Notes under the pieces: generated by a model
Database searches by the model: none
Seen by the model: only the letters and a program-made list of their open reading frames with translations
Told to the model about the DNA's origin: nothing
Shown: piece after piece, positions 23,143-32,700 of the stretch
How positions within the stretch are numbered: the first letter of the stretch is position 1
Layout of the letters: each line of letters begins with the position of its first letter
Source: Clostridium sp.
Lineage (GTDB): Bacteria > Bacillota > Clostridia > Clostridiales > Clostridiaceae
Assembly (NCBI GenBank): GCA_028692255.1
Contig: JAQUXS010000026.1
Coordinates: 1 to 32,869 of the forward strand
Reading direction: 5' to 3'
DNA length: 32,869 nt
Position numbers and translations under genes: made by a program

Positions 23143-25191
23143 ATGGATAATTTGACTCCTAGACAACGATTTATATTAAGTGAATTGTTAAATAAAAAAT
23201 ATTTTAATATAGATGTTATTCACAAACAGTTAGGTATAAGTACAAGGACAATTTTACGGGAAATTTCATATATAAATGACAATTTAAAAAAACAAAGTAT
23301 AAGTATTTTTAATGACGATAATATGAATTTGTGTATTTCAGGGAGAAAAGATAATATACAGAAAATAAAAGAATCATTAAATTCTGTTCCTCTTCAATGG
23401 TTATTTAATAAAGAACAGAGGCAAATAGCAATTGCTTGTGAATTACTGGTATCAAAGGAATCATTAAAAATATCCTATTTCAGTTATAAATACAAGGTGG
23501 TTAAGGGAAGCATAAGTTTGGATCTTGATTATATTGAAAAGTCAATGATTATGAAAAATTTATGTCTCATTAGGAAAAGAAGTTCTGGAATAAAAATCGC
23601 AGGATCAGAATGGGATAAACGAAATGCATTGGTTGAGTTGTTTTTTAATTTCAAGTCATTTGAATATTTATTATCATTTCTTTATGATGAAAAAATTGAT
23701 GAAACAGTTAAAACATTTTTTCAAGCTGTTTTTGATCCTTACAGCATAGAGCTTGTCAAATATACATTAAAGCAATTTGATTTGAAAAATCTTAAATTAA
23801 ATGATATAAAATATTTTACTTTATTTATATTAATTTTTTTGTCAATTAAAAAAACTAAAGATAATGATAACATATGTTTACCTGAAAAAATAAAACTAAA
23901 AATGAGATATTCAAAAGTATATAGAGAATTAAAACCTTTAAGTGAAGTCTTAGTGGAAAACAATATAAGGCTTCCAGAAGATGAAATAACGTATTGGTGT
24001 TTATATTTAAATGATTATAAATATTGTATTAATAACAATGCAATAGAATCTGATATTAATTTTGAAGATATAGCTAGAGAAATTGTAATGGATGTATCCA
24101 AAAGAATATGCATTGATATTACAGAAGATAGGGAACTTTTTAAGGATTTGTCGCAGCATATCAAACGAACATTTCATATTCTAAATATAGGGCTGAATGT
24201 TTTAAATCCTATGACTGATGAAATAAAGCGTCATTATCCTCAATTGTTTAAAATTTTAATGAAACAATGCAGATTGATTTTTTCAAGATATAATCTTAGA
24301 ATCTCAGCAGATGAAGTTGGATACATTATTATGCATATAGGAGTTGCAATAAAAAGAAGACAGTTAATTTCTCAAAAATTTAAGATATTAATTGTATGCC
24401 TAGCTGGAATAAGCAGTGGAAAAATATTAAAAAGTGAAATAAATTCACTTTTCCCTGATGTAGGTGACATTTATACTAGTGCATTACATGATATCGATAT
24501 AAAAACTGTAAGTAATAAATATGATTTGATTTTATCAACTGTGCCTATTAGTTTAAATAACAGTGATGAAATAAATAATATAATCGAGGTTTCGCCTTTT
24601 ATGAGTAAAAATGACATAAATAAAGTAAGAAATTTTATTTTTAAAATGACTTCAATAAAACAAAAAAAGCAAGACAAAATAGACATTGTAGATAGTAATA
24701 ACATTACTAGTGCAGAATACGAATTAGCTAATACTGTTTTAAAAAATTTTCATTTAAAAAGAGCTAAAGTTGAATCTTTTGAAGAATTAATAAAATTTAT
24801 TGTAAAGGATATTGATGAATCCAATATAGTAAAAAATAGAAATATAGTAAAAGATCTTATATTAAAGAGAGAGCAAAAAGGGAATGTGGTTGTCCCTAAT
24901 AGTGGAACAGCCCTTCTGCATACTAGAAGTGATGAAATGGTAATTCCATTTGTAGGAGTATACAGGATAGACAAATTCTTTCCTATGTCAAGTAGAGGAT
25001 TTTCAACAGAAGGAGTAAATACTTTTCTTGTGCTACTTGCAAGAAATAATGAATACAGTTACACATTGCAATTCTTGGGTAAAATAAGTGCTGCATTAAT
25101 AGAAAATGAAAATTTTGTTAAAGCATTAAAATATGGAGAAATAAATGATATAAGAAATTCTTTAATTGATGTTATTAATAAAGATGAATGA
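23143..25191 (+). CDS. mtlR: Mannitol operon activator with PRDs, EIIB- and EIIA-like domains
   Basis: A PTS-controlled activator of the mannitol operon, 683 residues. The N-terminal helix-turn-helix (TPRQRFILSELLNKKYFNID, then QLGISTRTILREISYINDNL) is followed by two PRDs; His339 (LSQHIKRTF) and His398 (IIMHIGVAI) lie in PRD2. The GatB-like EIIB domain has Cys419 in ILIVCLAGISSGKIL. The EIIA-Mtl-like domain has His593 in GTALLHTRSDEMVIPF. In B. subtilis MtlR the corresponding sites couple activity to HPr and to the mannitol PTS, so all the expected control sites are kept here. The ATG at 23143 is preferred to TTG 23137 because GGTGATG is correctly spaced only from the ATG. It lies inside its own target operon, between mtlA and mtlF. 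Confidence 0.95.
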   Translation: MDNLTPRQRFILSELLNKKYFNIDVIHKQLGISTRTILREISYINDNLKKQSISIFNDDNMNLCISGRKDNIQKIKESLNSVPLQWLFNKEQRQIAIACELLVSKESLKISYFSYKYKVVKGSISLDLDYIEKSMIMKNLCLIRKRSSGIKIAGSEWDKRNALVELFFNFKSFEYLLSFLYDEKIDETVKTFFQAVFDPYSIELVKYTLKQFDLKNLKLNDIKYFTLFILIFLSIKKTKDNDNICLPEKIKLKMRYSKVYRELKPLSEVLVENNIRLPEDEITYWCLYLNDYKYCINNNAIESDINFEDIAREIVMDVSKRICIDITEDRELFKDLSQHIKRTFHILNIGLNVLNPMTDEIKRHYPQLFKILMKQCRLIFSRYNLRISADEVGYIIMHIGVAIKRRQLISQKFKILIVCLAGISSGKILKSEINSLFPDVGDIYTSALHDIDIKTVSNKYDLILSTVPISLNNSDEINNIIEVSPFMSKNDINKVRNFIFKMTSIKQKKQDKIDIVDSNNITSAEYELANTVLKNFHLKRAKVESFEELIKFIVKDIDESNIVKNRNIVKDLILKREQKGNVVVPNSGTALLHTRSDEMVIPFVGVYRIDKFFPMSSRGFSTEGVNTFLVLLARNNEYSYTLQFLGKISAALIENENFVKALKYGEINDIRNSLIDVINKDE

Positions 25192-25208
25192 TGAGGTGAA
25201 AAGTAATT

Positions 25209-25649
25209 ATGGATAATAAAATTTTATCAGAAAGAAATATTTTATTAAATGTGCCATCAGAGTCTAAAAATGAGTCTATAGAAAGGGCAGGAAAACTGTT
25301 AGTTGCTAATGGATATGTAAATGATAAATATATAGAAGGCATGAAAGCTAGAGAAGAAGAGGTTACAACCTATATGGGAAATGGTGTTGCTATTCCACAT
25401 GGTATGAATGAATATAAAAAACAAATATTGGACACAGGTATAGTTATAATACAATATCCAAATGGTGTTGATTTTGGAGATGGAAATATTGCTTATGTAG
25501 TAATAGGTATAGCTGGTATAGGTGATGCTCACATGGAAATTTTATCGAATATTGCTCTTACTGTTCAATACGAAGAAAATGTTGAAAAACTTAGAAAAGC
25601 TAAAACGAAAAAAGAAATAATTTCAATTATAGAAAAAGGAGTGATGTAG
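25209..25649 (+). CDS. mtlF: PTS mannitol-specific EIIA
   Basis: A cytoplasmic phosphocarrier of 146 residues that passes phosphate from HPr to the MtlA IIB Cys. Active His64 is in GVAIPHGMNEYKKQI. ITDTG-like IVIIQYPNGVDFGDGNIAY and VVIGIAGIGDAHMEILSNIA are typical of the EIIA-Mtl/Fru fold. The start follows GAGGTG. It is 17 bases from mtlR and 2 bases from mtlD, so translation of the last two is likely coupled. Confidence 0.96.
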   Translation: MDNKILSERNILLNVPSESKNESIERAGKLLVANGYVNDKYIEGMKAREEEVTTYMGNGVAIPHGMNEYKKQILDTGIVIIQYPNGVDFGDGNIAYVVIGIAGIGDAHMEILSNIALTVQYEENVEKLRKAKTKKEIISIIEKGVM

Positions 25650-25651
25650 TT

Positions 25652-26806
25652 ATGAAAGCAGTTCATTTTGGTGCAGGAAATATAGGCAGAGGTTTTATAG
25701 GGTATTTATTATGTAAGTCTGGATATGACGTTACATTTGTTGATATAGCTGATAAGTTAGTTGATGACATAAATAAATATAAAGAATATACAGTTATTAC
25801 TTTAAATACTTCTGAAAATAAAGAAAAAATTGAAAATGTTAAAGCAGTTAATTTAAAAGATACAGTATCATTAGAAAAAGTAGTAATGGATGCAGATTTA
25901 ATAACTACTTCACTTGGACTTAATAATTTAAATAGTACAGGCGGCCTACTTAAAGATATTTTAAAAAAGAGAGCGGCAGTAAATACTAAACCACTTGACG
26001 TAATAGCTTGTGAGAATGCATTAATGGCTACAGATGTACTTAAAAATGCTATATTTGCTGGGGCTGATTCTCAATTTATGGATTATTTAAAAGATAAAGT
26101 AGGCTTTCCTAATTGTGCTGTAGATAGAATTGTTCCAAATGTTGATATAAAAAAACAACTTCCAATAGATACAGCAGTAGAGGATTTTTATGAATGGGAC
26201 ATTGAAAGCAATAAAGTTAAGATAAATAAAGATATAAAAGGTGCAAGTTATGTTGAAAATTTGGCTCCATATTTGGAAAGAAAATTATTTTTGTTAAACG
26301 GTGCTCATGCAACTATTGCTTATTTAGGATATCTTAAAAAATATAAATTTATACATGAAGCAATAAAGGACGAGTTCATAAAAAATATAGTTTTAGGTTT
26401 TCATATAGAAGCAGTAAAAGCATTGAGTATAAAACATAAATTAGATATTAATTCGTTAAAGAATTATTCTAATAAATTAATAAATAGGTTTAAAAATGCA
26501 TACCTCAAAGATGAGGTAACTCGTGTAGGACGTGATCCTGTAAGAAAATTATCTCATAATGATAGATTGATAACTCCTTTAAAACTTTGTGATAAATTAA
26601 ATATAAATTCTGAAAATATACTATATGGTATTGCAGGAGGATACTTATTTAGCTATAGTAAAGATCAAAAAGCAAATGAGATTCAAGACAGCATAAAGTG
26701 TAAAGGAATTCAGAATACGATTTCTAAGATATCTGGACTAGCAGTTGATGATCATTTGAATGCTAAAATAGTAGAAAAATATAATTATCTAAAAGAATTA
26801 AATTAG
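25652..26806 (+). CDS. mtlD: Mannitol-1-phosphate 5-dehydrogenase
   Basis: Oxidises mannitol-1-phosphate to fructose-6-phosphate with NAD+, giving one more NADH than glucose entry. 384 residues, as usual. The N-terminal Rossmann motif is KAVHFGAGNIGRGFIGYLL; DVIACENALMATDVL and VGFPNCAVDRIVPN follow. The catalytic Lys-x5-Asn-x2-His type motif is ERKLFLLNGAHATIAYLGYL. DEVTRVGRDPVRKLSHNDRL marks the C-terminal domain. The start is two bases after mtlF; the ribosome site AAAGGAGTG is inside mtlF. Last gene of the operon; I see no strong terminator in the 203 bases before adhE, so some readthrough is possible. Confidence 0.97.
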   Translation: MKAVHFGAGNIGRGFIGYLLCKSGYDVTFVDIADKLVDDINKYKEYTVITLNTSENKEKIENVKAVNLKDTVSLEKVVMDADLITTSLGLNNLNSTGGLLKDILKKRAAVNTKPLDVIACENALMATDVLKNAIFAGADSQFMDYLKDKVGFPNCAVDRIVPNVDIKKQLPIDTAVEDFYEWDIESNKVKINKDIKGASYVENLAPYLERKLFLLNGAHATIAYLGYLKKYKFIHEAIKDEFIKNIVLGFHIEAVKALSIKHKLDINSLKNYSNKLINRFKNAYLKDEVTRVGRDPVRKLSHNDRLITPLKLCDKLNINSENILYGIAGGYLFSYSKDQKANEIQDSIKCKGIQNTISKISGLAVDDHLNAKIVEKYNYLKELN

Positions 26807-26966
26807 TTATAATTTTGCAGTGTTTAGGTTTAATAAAATAATTTAGTATCTTTTAAAAAAACAATATAAACATTTAAGGTGCATTTATTAGACCAAAGTA
26901 TTGCAAATTAAATTATTAAAATGCCGATTATGTTTAACTAATGTAGTATTTTTTATTTAGCAGTAT

Positions 26967-26984
26967 TTGTTAAAAAATAAACGA
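26967..26984 (+). promoter_or_regulatory. Rex-like operator upstream of adhE
   Basis: TTGTTAA-AAAA-TAAACGA matches the Rex consensus TTGTTAANNNNTTAACAA at 12 of 14 defined positions. It ends 25 bases before the adhE ATG. Rex is the NADH-sensing repressor known to control alcohol dehydrogenase genes in clostridia. No clear -35/-10 pair was found around it. Confidence 0.65.
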
Positions 26985-27009
26985 TAATTTATGGAAAGAG
27001 GTCTTTCAT

Positions 27010-29589
27010 ATGAAAATTACCAATTGTAAAGAACTAAATCAGGGTTTAAGTAAACTTAGAGAGGCACAAGAAAAATTTGCCGAATATAGTCAAGAACAGG
27101 TAGATGAGATTTTTAAGAAAGCAGCTATAGCAGCAGCAAAGGAAAGAATACCATTATCCAAAATGGCTGTTGAAGAAACGGGTATAGGTTTTGTTGAAGA
27201 TAAAATCATTAAAAATCATTTTGCAGCAGAGTATATATACAATAAATATAAAGATGAAAAAACTTGTGGGTTTATATACCATGATGAATCATTGGGAATA
27301 ACTAAAATAGCTGAACCAATAGGGATTATTGCAGCAATAATCCCAACGACTAATCCAACGTCAACAGCAATTTTTAAGTCATTAATTGCTCTTAAAACTA
27401 GAAACGGAATAATGTTTTCACCACATCCACGTGCAAAGAAAAGTACAATTACAGCAGCAAAGATAGTTTTAGATGCAGCTGTTAAGGCGGGTGCTCCAGA
27501 GGGTATAATAGATTGGATAGATACACCGTCAATTGAGCTTTCTCAGACTTTAATGAAAGAAGCAGATATGGTATTGGCTACTGGTGGTCCATCAATGGTT
27601 ACAGCAGCATATTCATCAGGAAAGCCTGCAATTGGTGTAGGACCTGGTAATACGCCTTCTATAATTGATGAAAGTGCTGATATAAAAACAGCTGTAAGTT
27701 CTATAATTTTATCTAAAACTTATGACAATGGTGTAATATGTGCATCTGAGCAATCAGTAATAGTTCCAAATTCAATATACGATAAGGTTAAAATGGAATT
27801 TATAAAAAGAGGAGTATATATACTTAACAAAGATGAAATAGATAAAGTAAAAACAGCTATGTTTAATGGAGATAGAATTAATCCAAATATAGTTGGAAAG
27901 GCAGCATATGTAATTGCTAAAATGGCTGGTGTTACAGTACCTAAAACTGCAAAGATATTAATTGGAGAAGTTCAGTCAACTGAAAAATCAGAACTATTTT
28001 CTCATGAAAAATTATCTCCTGTATTAGCATTATACAAAGTTAAAGATTTTAACGAGGCACTTAAAAAAGCGGAAAGACTTGTAAAATTGGGTGGAAGTGG
28101 ACATACATCATCTTTATATATTGATTCAAGAAGATGTAGCGATAAAGTTGAAAAATTTAGCTTAGCCATGAAGACTTCAAGAACCTTTATTAATATGCCT
28201 TCTGCTCAAGGAGCAAGTGGTGATTTATACAATTTTGCAATAGCACCTTCCTTTACATTAGGCTGTGGATCATGGGGAGGAAATTCTATATCACAAAATA
28301 TAGAACCTAAACACTTATTGAATATTAAAAGAGTTGCTGAAAGAAGGGAAAACATGCTTTGGTTTAAAGTACCACAGAAAATATACTTTAAATATGGATG
28401 TCTTGGATTTGCTTTAAAAGAATTAAAAGAAATGGGTAGAAAGAAAGTTTTTATAGTAACTGATAAAGTACTTTTTGACCTTGGATATGTTAATAAAATA
28501 ACAAATGTTTTGGATGAAATAGGTATTAGTTACAAAGTGTTTTCTGAAGTTAAATCTGATCCAAAACTTAGTACAGTGGAAAAAGGTTCTAAAGAGATGC
28601 TGGAGTTTGAGCCAGATACTATAATATCCATGGGTGGTGGTTCTCCAATGGATGCTGCAAAGATTATGCATTTGTTATATGAATATCCAGAGGCAAATCT
28701 TGAAGATCTTGCAGTAAGATTTATGGATATAAGAAAGAGAATTTGCCATTTTCCTAAGATGGGGAAAAAAGCTATTTCAGTAGCAATACCAACAACATCA
28801 GGAACAGGTTCTGAAGTTACTCCTTTTGCAGTAATTACAGACGATAAAACTGGAATGAAATATCCTCTTACTTCTTATGAATTAACACCAAAGATGGCTA
28901 TTATAGATACAGAGCTTATGATGAACATGCCAAAAGGTTTAACTGCATCCACTGGAATAGATGCACTAGTTCATGCTGTAGAAGCATATGTATCAGTTAG
29001 TGCTACAGATTATACTGATGGATTAGCTCTTCAATCTATAAAGATGATATTTAAATATTTACCTAAGGCTTATTTAGATGGTAAAAATGATGAAGAAGCT
29101 AGAGAAAAAATGGCACATGCTTCAACTATAGCTGGTATGGCTTTTGCTAATGCTTCTTTAGGTATATGCCATTCATTAGCACATAAACTTGGAGCAATGC
29201 ATCATGTCGCACACGGCATTGCAGTTGCAGCTTTAATAGAAGAAGTTATTAAATTTAATGCAACAGATTGCCCAACAAAACAAACTGCTTTTCCACAGTA
29301 TAAATATCCTAATGCTAAAGAAAAGTATGCTGAAATTGCTGATTATTTGAATTTACAAGAAAATGATGATGACGGAAAAGTTGAAGCATTAATAAATGCA
29401 ATTAGTAAACTAAAAAAAGAAATTAACATTCCTAAAAATATAAAGGACATTGGTATAAATGAAAAAGATTTTTATGATACTTTAGATACGATGTCTGAAC
29501 TTGCATTTGATGATCAATGCACAACAGCTAATCCAAGATATCCATTAATAAGTGAAATTAAGGATATATATATAAAGGCATATAAATAG
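27010..29589 (+). CDS. adhE: Bifunctional aldehyde/alcohol dehydrogenase
   Basis: Reduces acyl-CoA to aldehyde and aldehyde to alcohol with NADH (ethanol or butanol formation); 859 residues. The N-terminal CoA-acylating aldehyde dehydrogenase (about 1-440) has EPIGIIAAIIPTTNPTSTAI and catalytic Cys244 in NGVICASEQS. The linker contains RRENMLWFKVPQKIYFKYG. The C-terminal iron alcohol dehydrogenase (about 450-859) has ISMGGGSPMDAAKIMHL for NADH, IPTTSGTGSEVTPFAVITD, and metal-binding His in HSLAHKLGAMHHVAHGIAVA. Many stretches are identical in my memory to C. acetobutylicum AdhE2, so a solventogenic role is likely. Such enzymes form spirosome filaments. The start follows AGAGGT. A Rex-like operator precedes it and a strong terminator follows. 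Chain-length preference cannot be read from sequence. Confidence 0.96.
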   Translation: MKITNCKELNQGLSKLREAQEKFAEYSQEQVDEIFKKAAIAAAKERIPLSKMAVEETGIGFVEDKIIKNHFAAEYIYNKYKDEKTCGFIYHDESLGITKIAEPIGIIAAIIPTTNPTSTAIFKSLIALKTRNGIMFSPHPRAKKSTITAAKIVLDAAVKAGAPEGIIDWIDTPSIELSQTLMKEADMVLATGGPSMVTAAYSSGKPAIGVGPGNTPSIIDESADIKTAVSSIILSKTYDNGVICASEQSVIVPNSIYDKVKMEFIKRGVYILNKDEIDKVKTAMFNGDRINPNIVGKAAYVIAKMAGVTVPKTAKILIGEVQSTEKSELFSHEKLSPVLALYKVKDFNEALKKAERLVKLGGSGHTSSLYIDSRRCSDKVEKFSLAMKTSRTFINMPSAQGASGDLYNFAIAPSFTLGCGSWGGNSISQNIEPKHLLNIKRVAERRENMLWFKVPQKIYFKYGCLGFALKELKEMGRKKVFIVTDKVLFDLGYVNKITNVLDEIGISYKVFSEVKSDPKLSTVEKGSKEMLEFEPDTIISMGGGSPMDAAKIMHLLYEYPEANLEDLAVRFMDIRKRICHFPKMGKKAISVAIPTTSGTGSEVTPFAVITDDKTGMKYPLTSYELTPKMAIIDTELMMNMPKGLTASTGIDALVHAVEAYVSVSATDYTDGLALQSIKMIFKYLPKAYLDGKNDEEAREKMAHASTIAGMAFANASLGICHSLAHKLGAMHHVAHGIAVAALIEEVIKFNATDCPTKQTAFPQYKYPNAKEKYAEIADYLNLQENDDDGKVEALINAISKLKKEINIPKNIKDIGINEKDFYDTLDTMSELAFDDQCTTANPRYPLISEIKDIYIKAYK

Positions 29590-29621
29590 ATGTAAAATAG
29601 AAATTAAATAATAAAATTTAT

Positions 29622-29665
29622 AGCTGTTTTAGGATAAGTAAATTATTTTAAAACAGCTTTTTTTA
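29622..29665 (+). terminator. Terminator after adhE
   Basis: AGCTGTTTTA (29622-29631) pairs with TAAAACAGCT (29649-29658), followed by a T-run. Confidence 0.85.
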
Positions 29666-29797
29666 ACTTTATATAGGATTTTATTTTAAAAAGCTTTTGG
29701 TATGTGAAAAAATAGGTAACAAAAAAATATTTCCAAATAAGTAGTAAATATATTATGGTATAATTAATATAATTATTTAGAAATAAGGGGGATAACT

Positions 29798-32700
29798 GTG
29801 AAAATGAACATAAATAAGTTTATAAAAACGAACATAAAAGTAGTACCTATATTGGCTTTAATTTTAAGCTTCATTATGATTTTTCAGCCTGTAGTTTGCA
29901 GTGCTGCTGAAAGTGAAGCTTTTGTGCCCCTAGAAGAAAGTAATTTAAGTCCGTTAGTTAGTAGCAAAAAGGCTCAGCAAAAAAATGAGGTTGAAAATAA
30001 TAAGGAGCTAAATATAACAATAGGACTTAAATTTCGTAATAAATCAGAATTAAAACAAAAGATAAATTCCGAAAAAAATCAAGGTAAAAGTGGAAAATTA
30101 GTAAGTTCAAATGAGCTAGCTAATAACTTTTTACCTAGTAAAAGTTCAAATGACAAAGTTATAGAATTCTTAGAGGATAATGGATTTAAAATTACAAAAA
30201 CTTATAGTGAGCATATGATAATTAATGCTTCAGCATCAGTTAAGGATATTGAAAAAGCATTTGATATAAAGCTATATTATTATACATATAATGGCAAGGG
30301 ATTTTTTTCAAATAGTTCAGAACCTAAATTACCTCAGGATATAGCAAGTTTAGTACAAAATATAAGTGGTCTTAATAATTTAAAGTTAAGTCCTTCAAAT
30401 TTTAGTAGTAGGCAAATAAATCCTAGCTATATAAGTAATGGCGCTTATACGCCGCAGCAAATACAAACTGCATATGACTTTAATTCAGCATATTCTAATA
30501 ATTTAAATGGTAAAGGTGTTAAGATTGCTATAGCATCTTATTATTCTTTTAATCAAAGTGATATTAATGCATTTGTTAATAAATTTGGGATTAGTACATC
30601 AAATTCTATTAGTACAATTAATGTAGATGGAACTCCAGAGAGTGATGCAAATGGTTCCGAAGAAACAACTATGGATATAGAATGTGCATTGTCAAGTGCA
30701 CCAGGATCACAAGTTTTATTATATAATGGAGCAAATCCAGATTTATCTACTCAGACAGATATATTTAATAAAATTGTTGAAGATGGACAAGCTGATGTAG
30801 TGAGTTATTCCTGGGGAACAGATGAACAAAATTATACTCAAGCTGAGTTAACAGAAATGAATAATATATTTATGGCAGGTACAGCTAAGGGTATGACTTT
30901 TGTGGTAGCTTCAGGTGATTATGGAAGTGGAACTGTTGATTATCCAGCAGATGATCCTTATGTTACAGCAGTTGGAGGAACTACATTAAAAACAGATAGT
31001 AGCAGTGGGAAGATATCAAGTGAAACAGGATGGAATTTAGATAGTAATGGAAGCGGAAGTGGAGGTGGAATTAGTACAAGTTTTTCTATACCTTCATGGC
31101 AGAAAGGATTAATCTCTTCTAATAATAGTAATAGAATGATTCCAGATGTGTCCCTTAATGCAAATCCTAATACGGGTTATTCAATTTATTATGGGAAAAG
31201 TTGGTATGAAGCTGGGGGAACTAGTGCATCTGCTCCAGAATGGGCAGCTATATTTGCATTGGTAGACCAAAGTAGAAAAGAAAAGGGAATTGGTAATATT
31301 GGATTTGCGAATCCAATATTGTATTCATTGAAAAATACATCAGCATTTAATGACGTAACTAGTGGTGATAATGGTAAATATTCATGTTTAACAGGATATG
31401 ACATGGTAACGGGAATTGGATCAGCAAATGTGGGACAACTTGTAAGTGCATTATCAAATTCTATTTCAAACATATATAGCAATTATAAGGCGATAGGCTG
31501 TATTGATGCTCCAAGTGAGGCACAGAGTATAAGTGGAGTGAAACAAGTATCAGGGTGGTTCTTAGATGGAACAGGAGTAAATAAAATAGAAGTATTAGTA
31601 GATGGAAATGTAGTTGGAACAGCCAGCTATGGAGATTCAAGAAGTGATGTAGGAAAGGTATTTCCGCAGTATAGTAATGCAAACAGTGGATACCACTATA
31701 GTTTAGATACAACGAAGTTAACAAATGGGAAACATACATTAGTAATAAGAGAAACAGGTAATAATGGAATTCAAACTAGTGTAAGCAGAGGAATAATGAT
31801 ATCCAATGGAGAGGTAGGATGTATAGATGCTCCAAGTGAAGGACAGAGTATAAGTGGAGTGAAGCAGGTGTCAGGATGGCTTTTAGATGGAACAGGAGTA
31901 AGTAAAGTAGAGGTACTAGTGGATGGAAATGTAGTTGGAACAGCCAGCTATGAAGATTCAAGAAGTGATGTAGAGAAAGCATTTCCGCAGTACAATAATG
32001 TAAATAGTGGTTATCACTACAGCTTGGATACTACTAAATTAACAGATGGGAACCATACGTTAGTAATAAGGGAAACAGGAAATAATGGGTCTCAGAATAG
32101 TATAAGTAGAGGAATAAATGTATGCAATAAAGCAATAGGCTGCATAGATGTTCCAAGTGAAGGACAGAGTATAAGTGGAGTGAAACAGGTATCAGGATGG
32201 TTCTTAGATGGAACAGGAGTAAGTAAAGTAGAGGTACTAGTGGATGGAAATGTAGTTGGAACAGCCAGCTATGGAGATTTAAGAAGTGATGTAGGAAAGG
32301 TATTTCCACAGTACAATAATGCAAATAGTGGATACCACTACAGCTTGGATACAACTAAGGTAACCAATGGGAACCATACATTAGTAATAAGAGAAATGGG
32401 GAGTAATGGAATTCAAACTAGTGTAAGTAGAGGAATAACAATATCCAATGGAGTGATAGGCTGCATAGATGCTCCAAGTGAAGGACAGAGTATAAGTGGA
32501 GTGAAACAGGTATCAGGATGGTTCTTAGATGGAACAGGAGTAAGTAAAATAGAGGTACTAGTGGATGGAAATGTAGTGGGAACAGCAAGTTATGGAGATT
32601 CAAGAGGAGATGTAGAGAAAGCATTTCCGCAGTACAATAATGCAAACAGTGGTTATCACTACAGCTTGGATACTACTAAATTAACAGATGGGAACCACGC

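Noticed and set aside
31189-32645. A row of minus-strand open frames rich in Leu/His
   Set aside because: They repeat with the same 321-bp period as the protease array and are the antisense of its coding repeats; none has a ribosome site or known domain.
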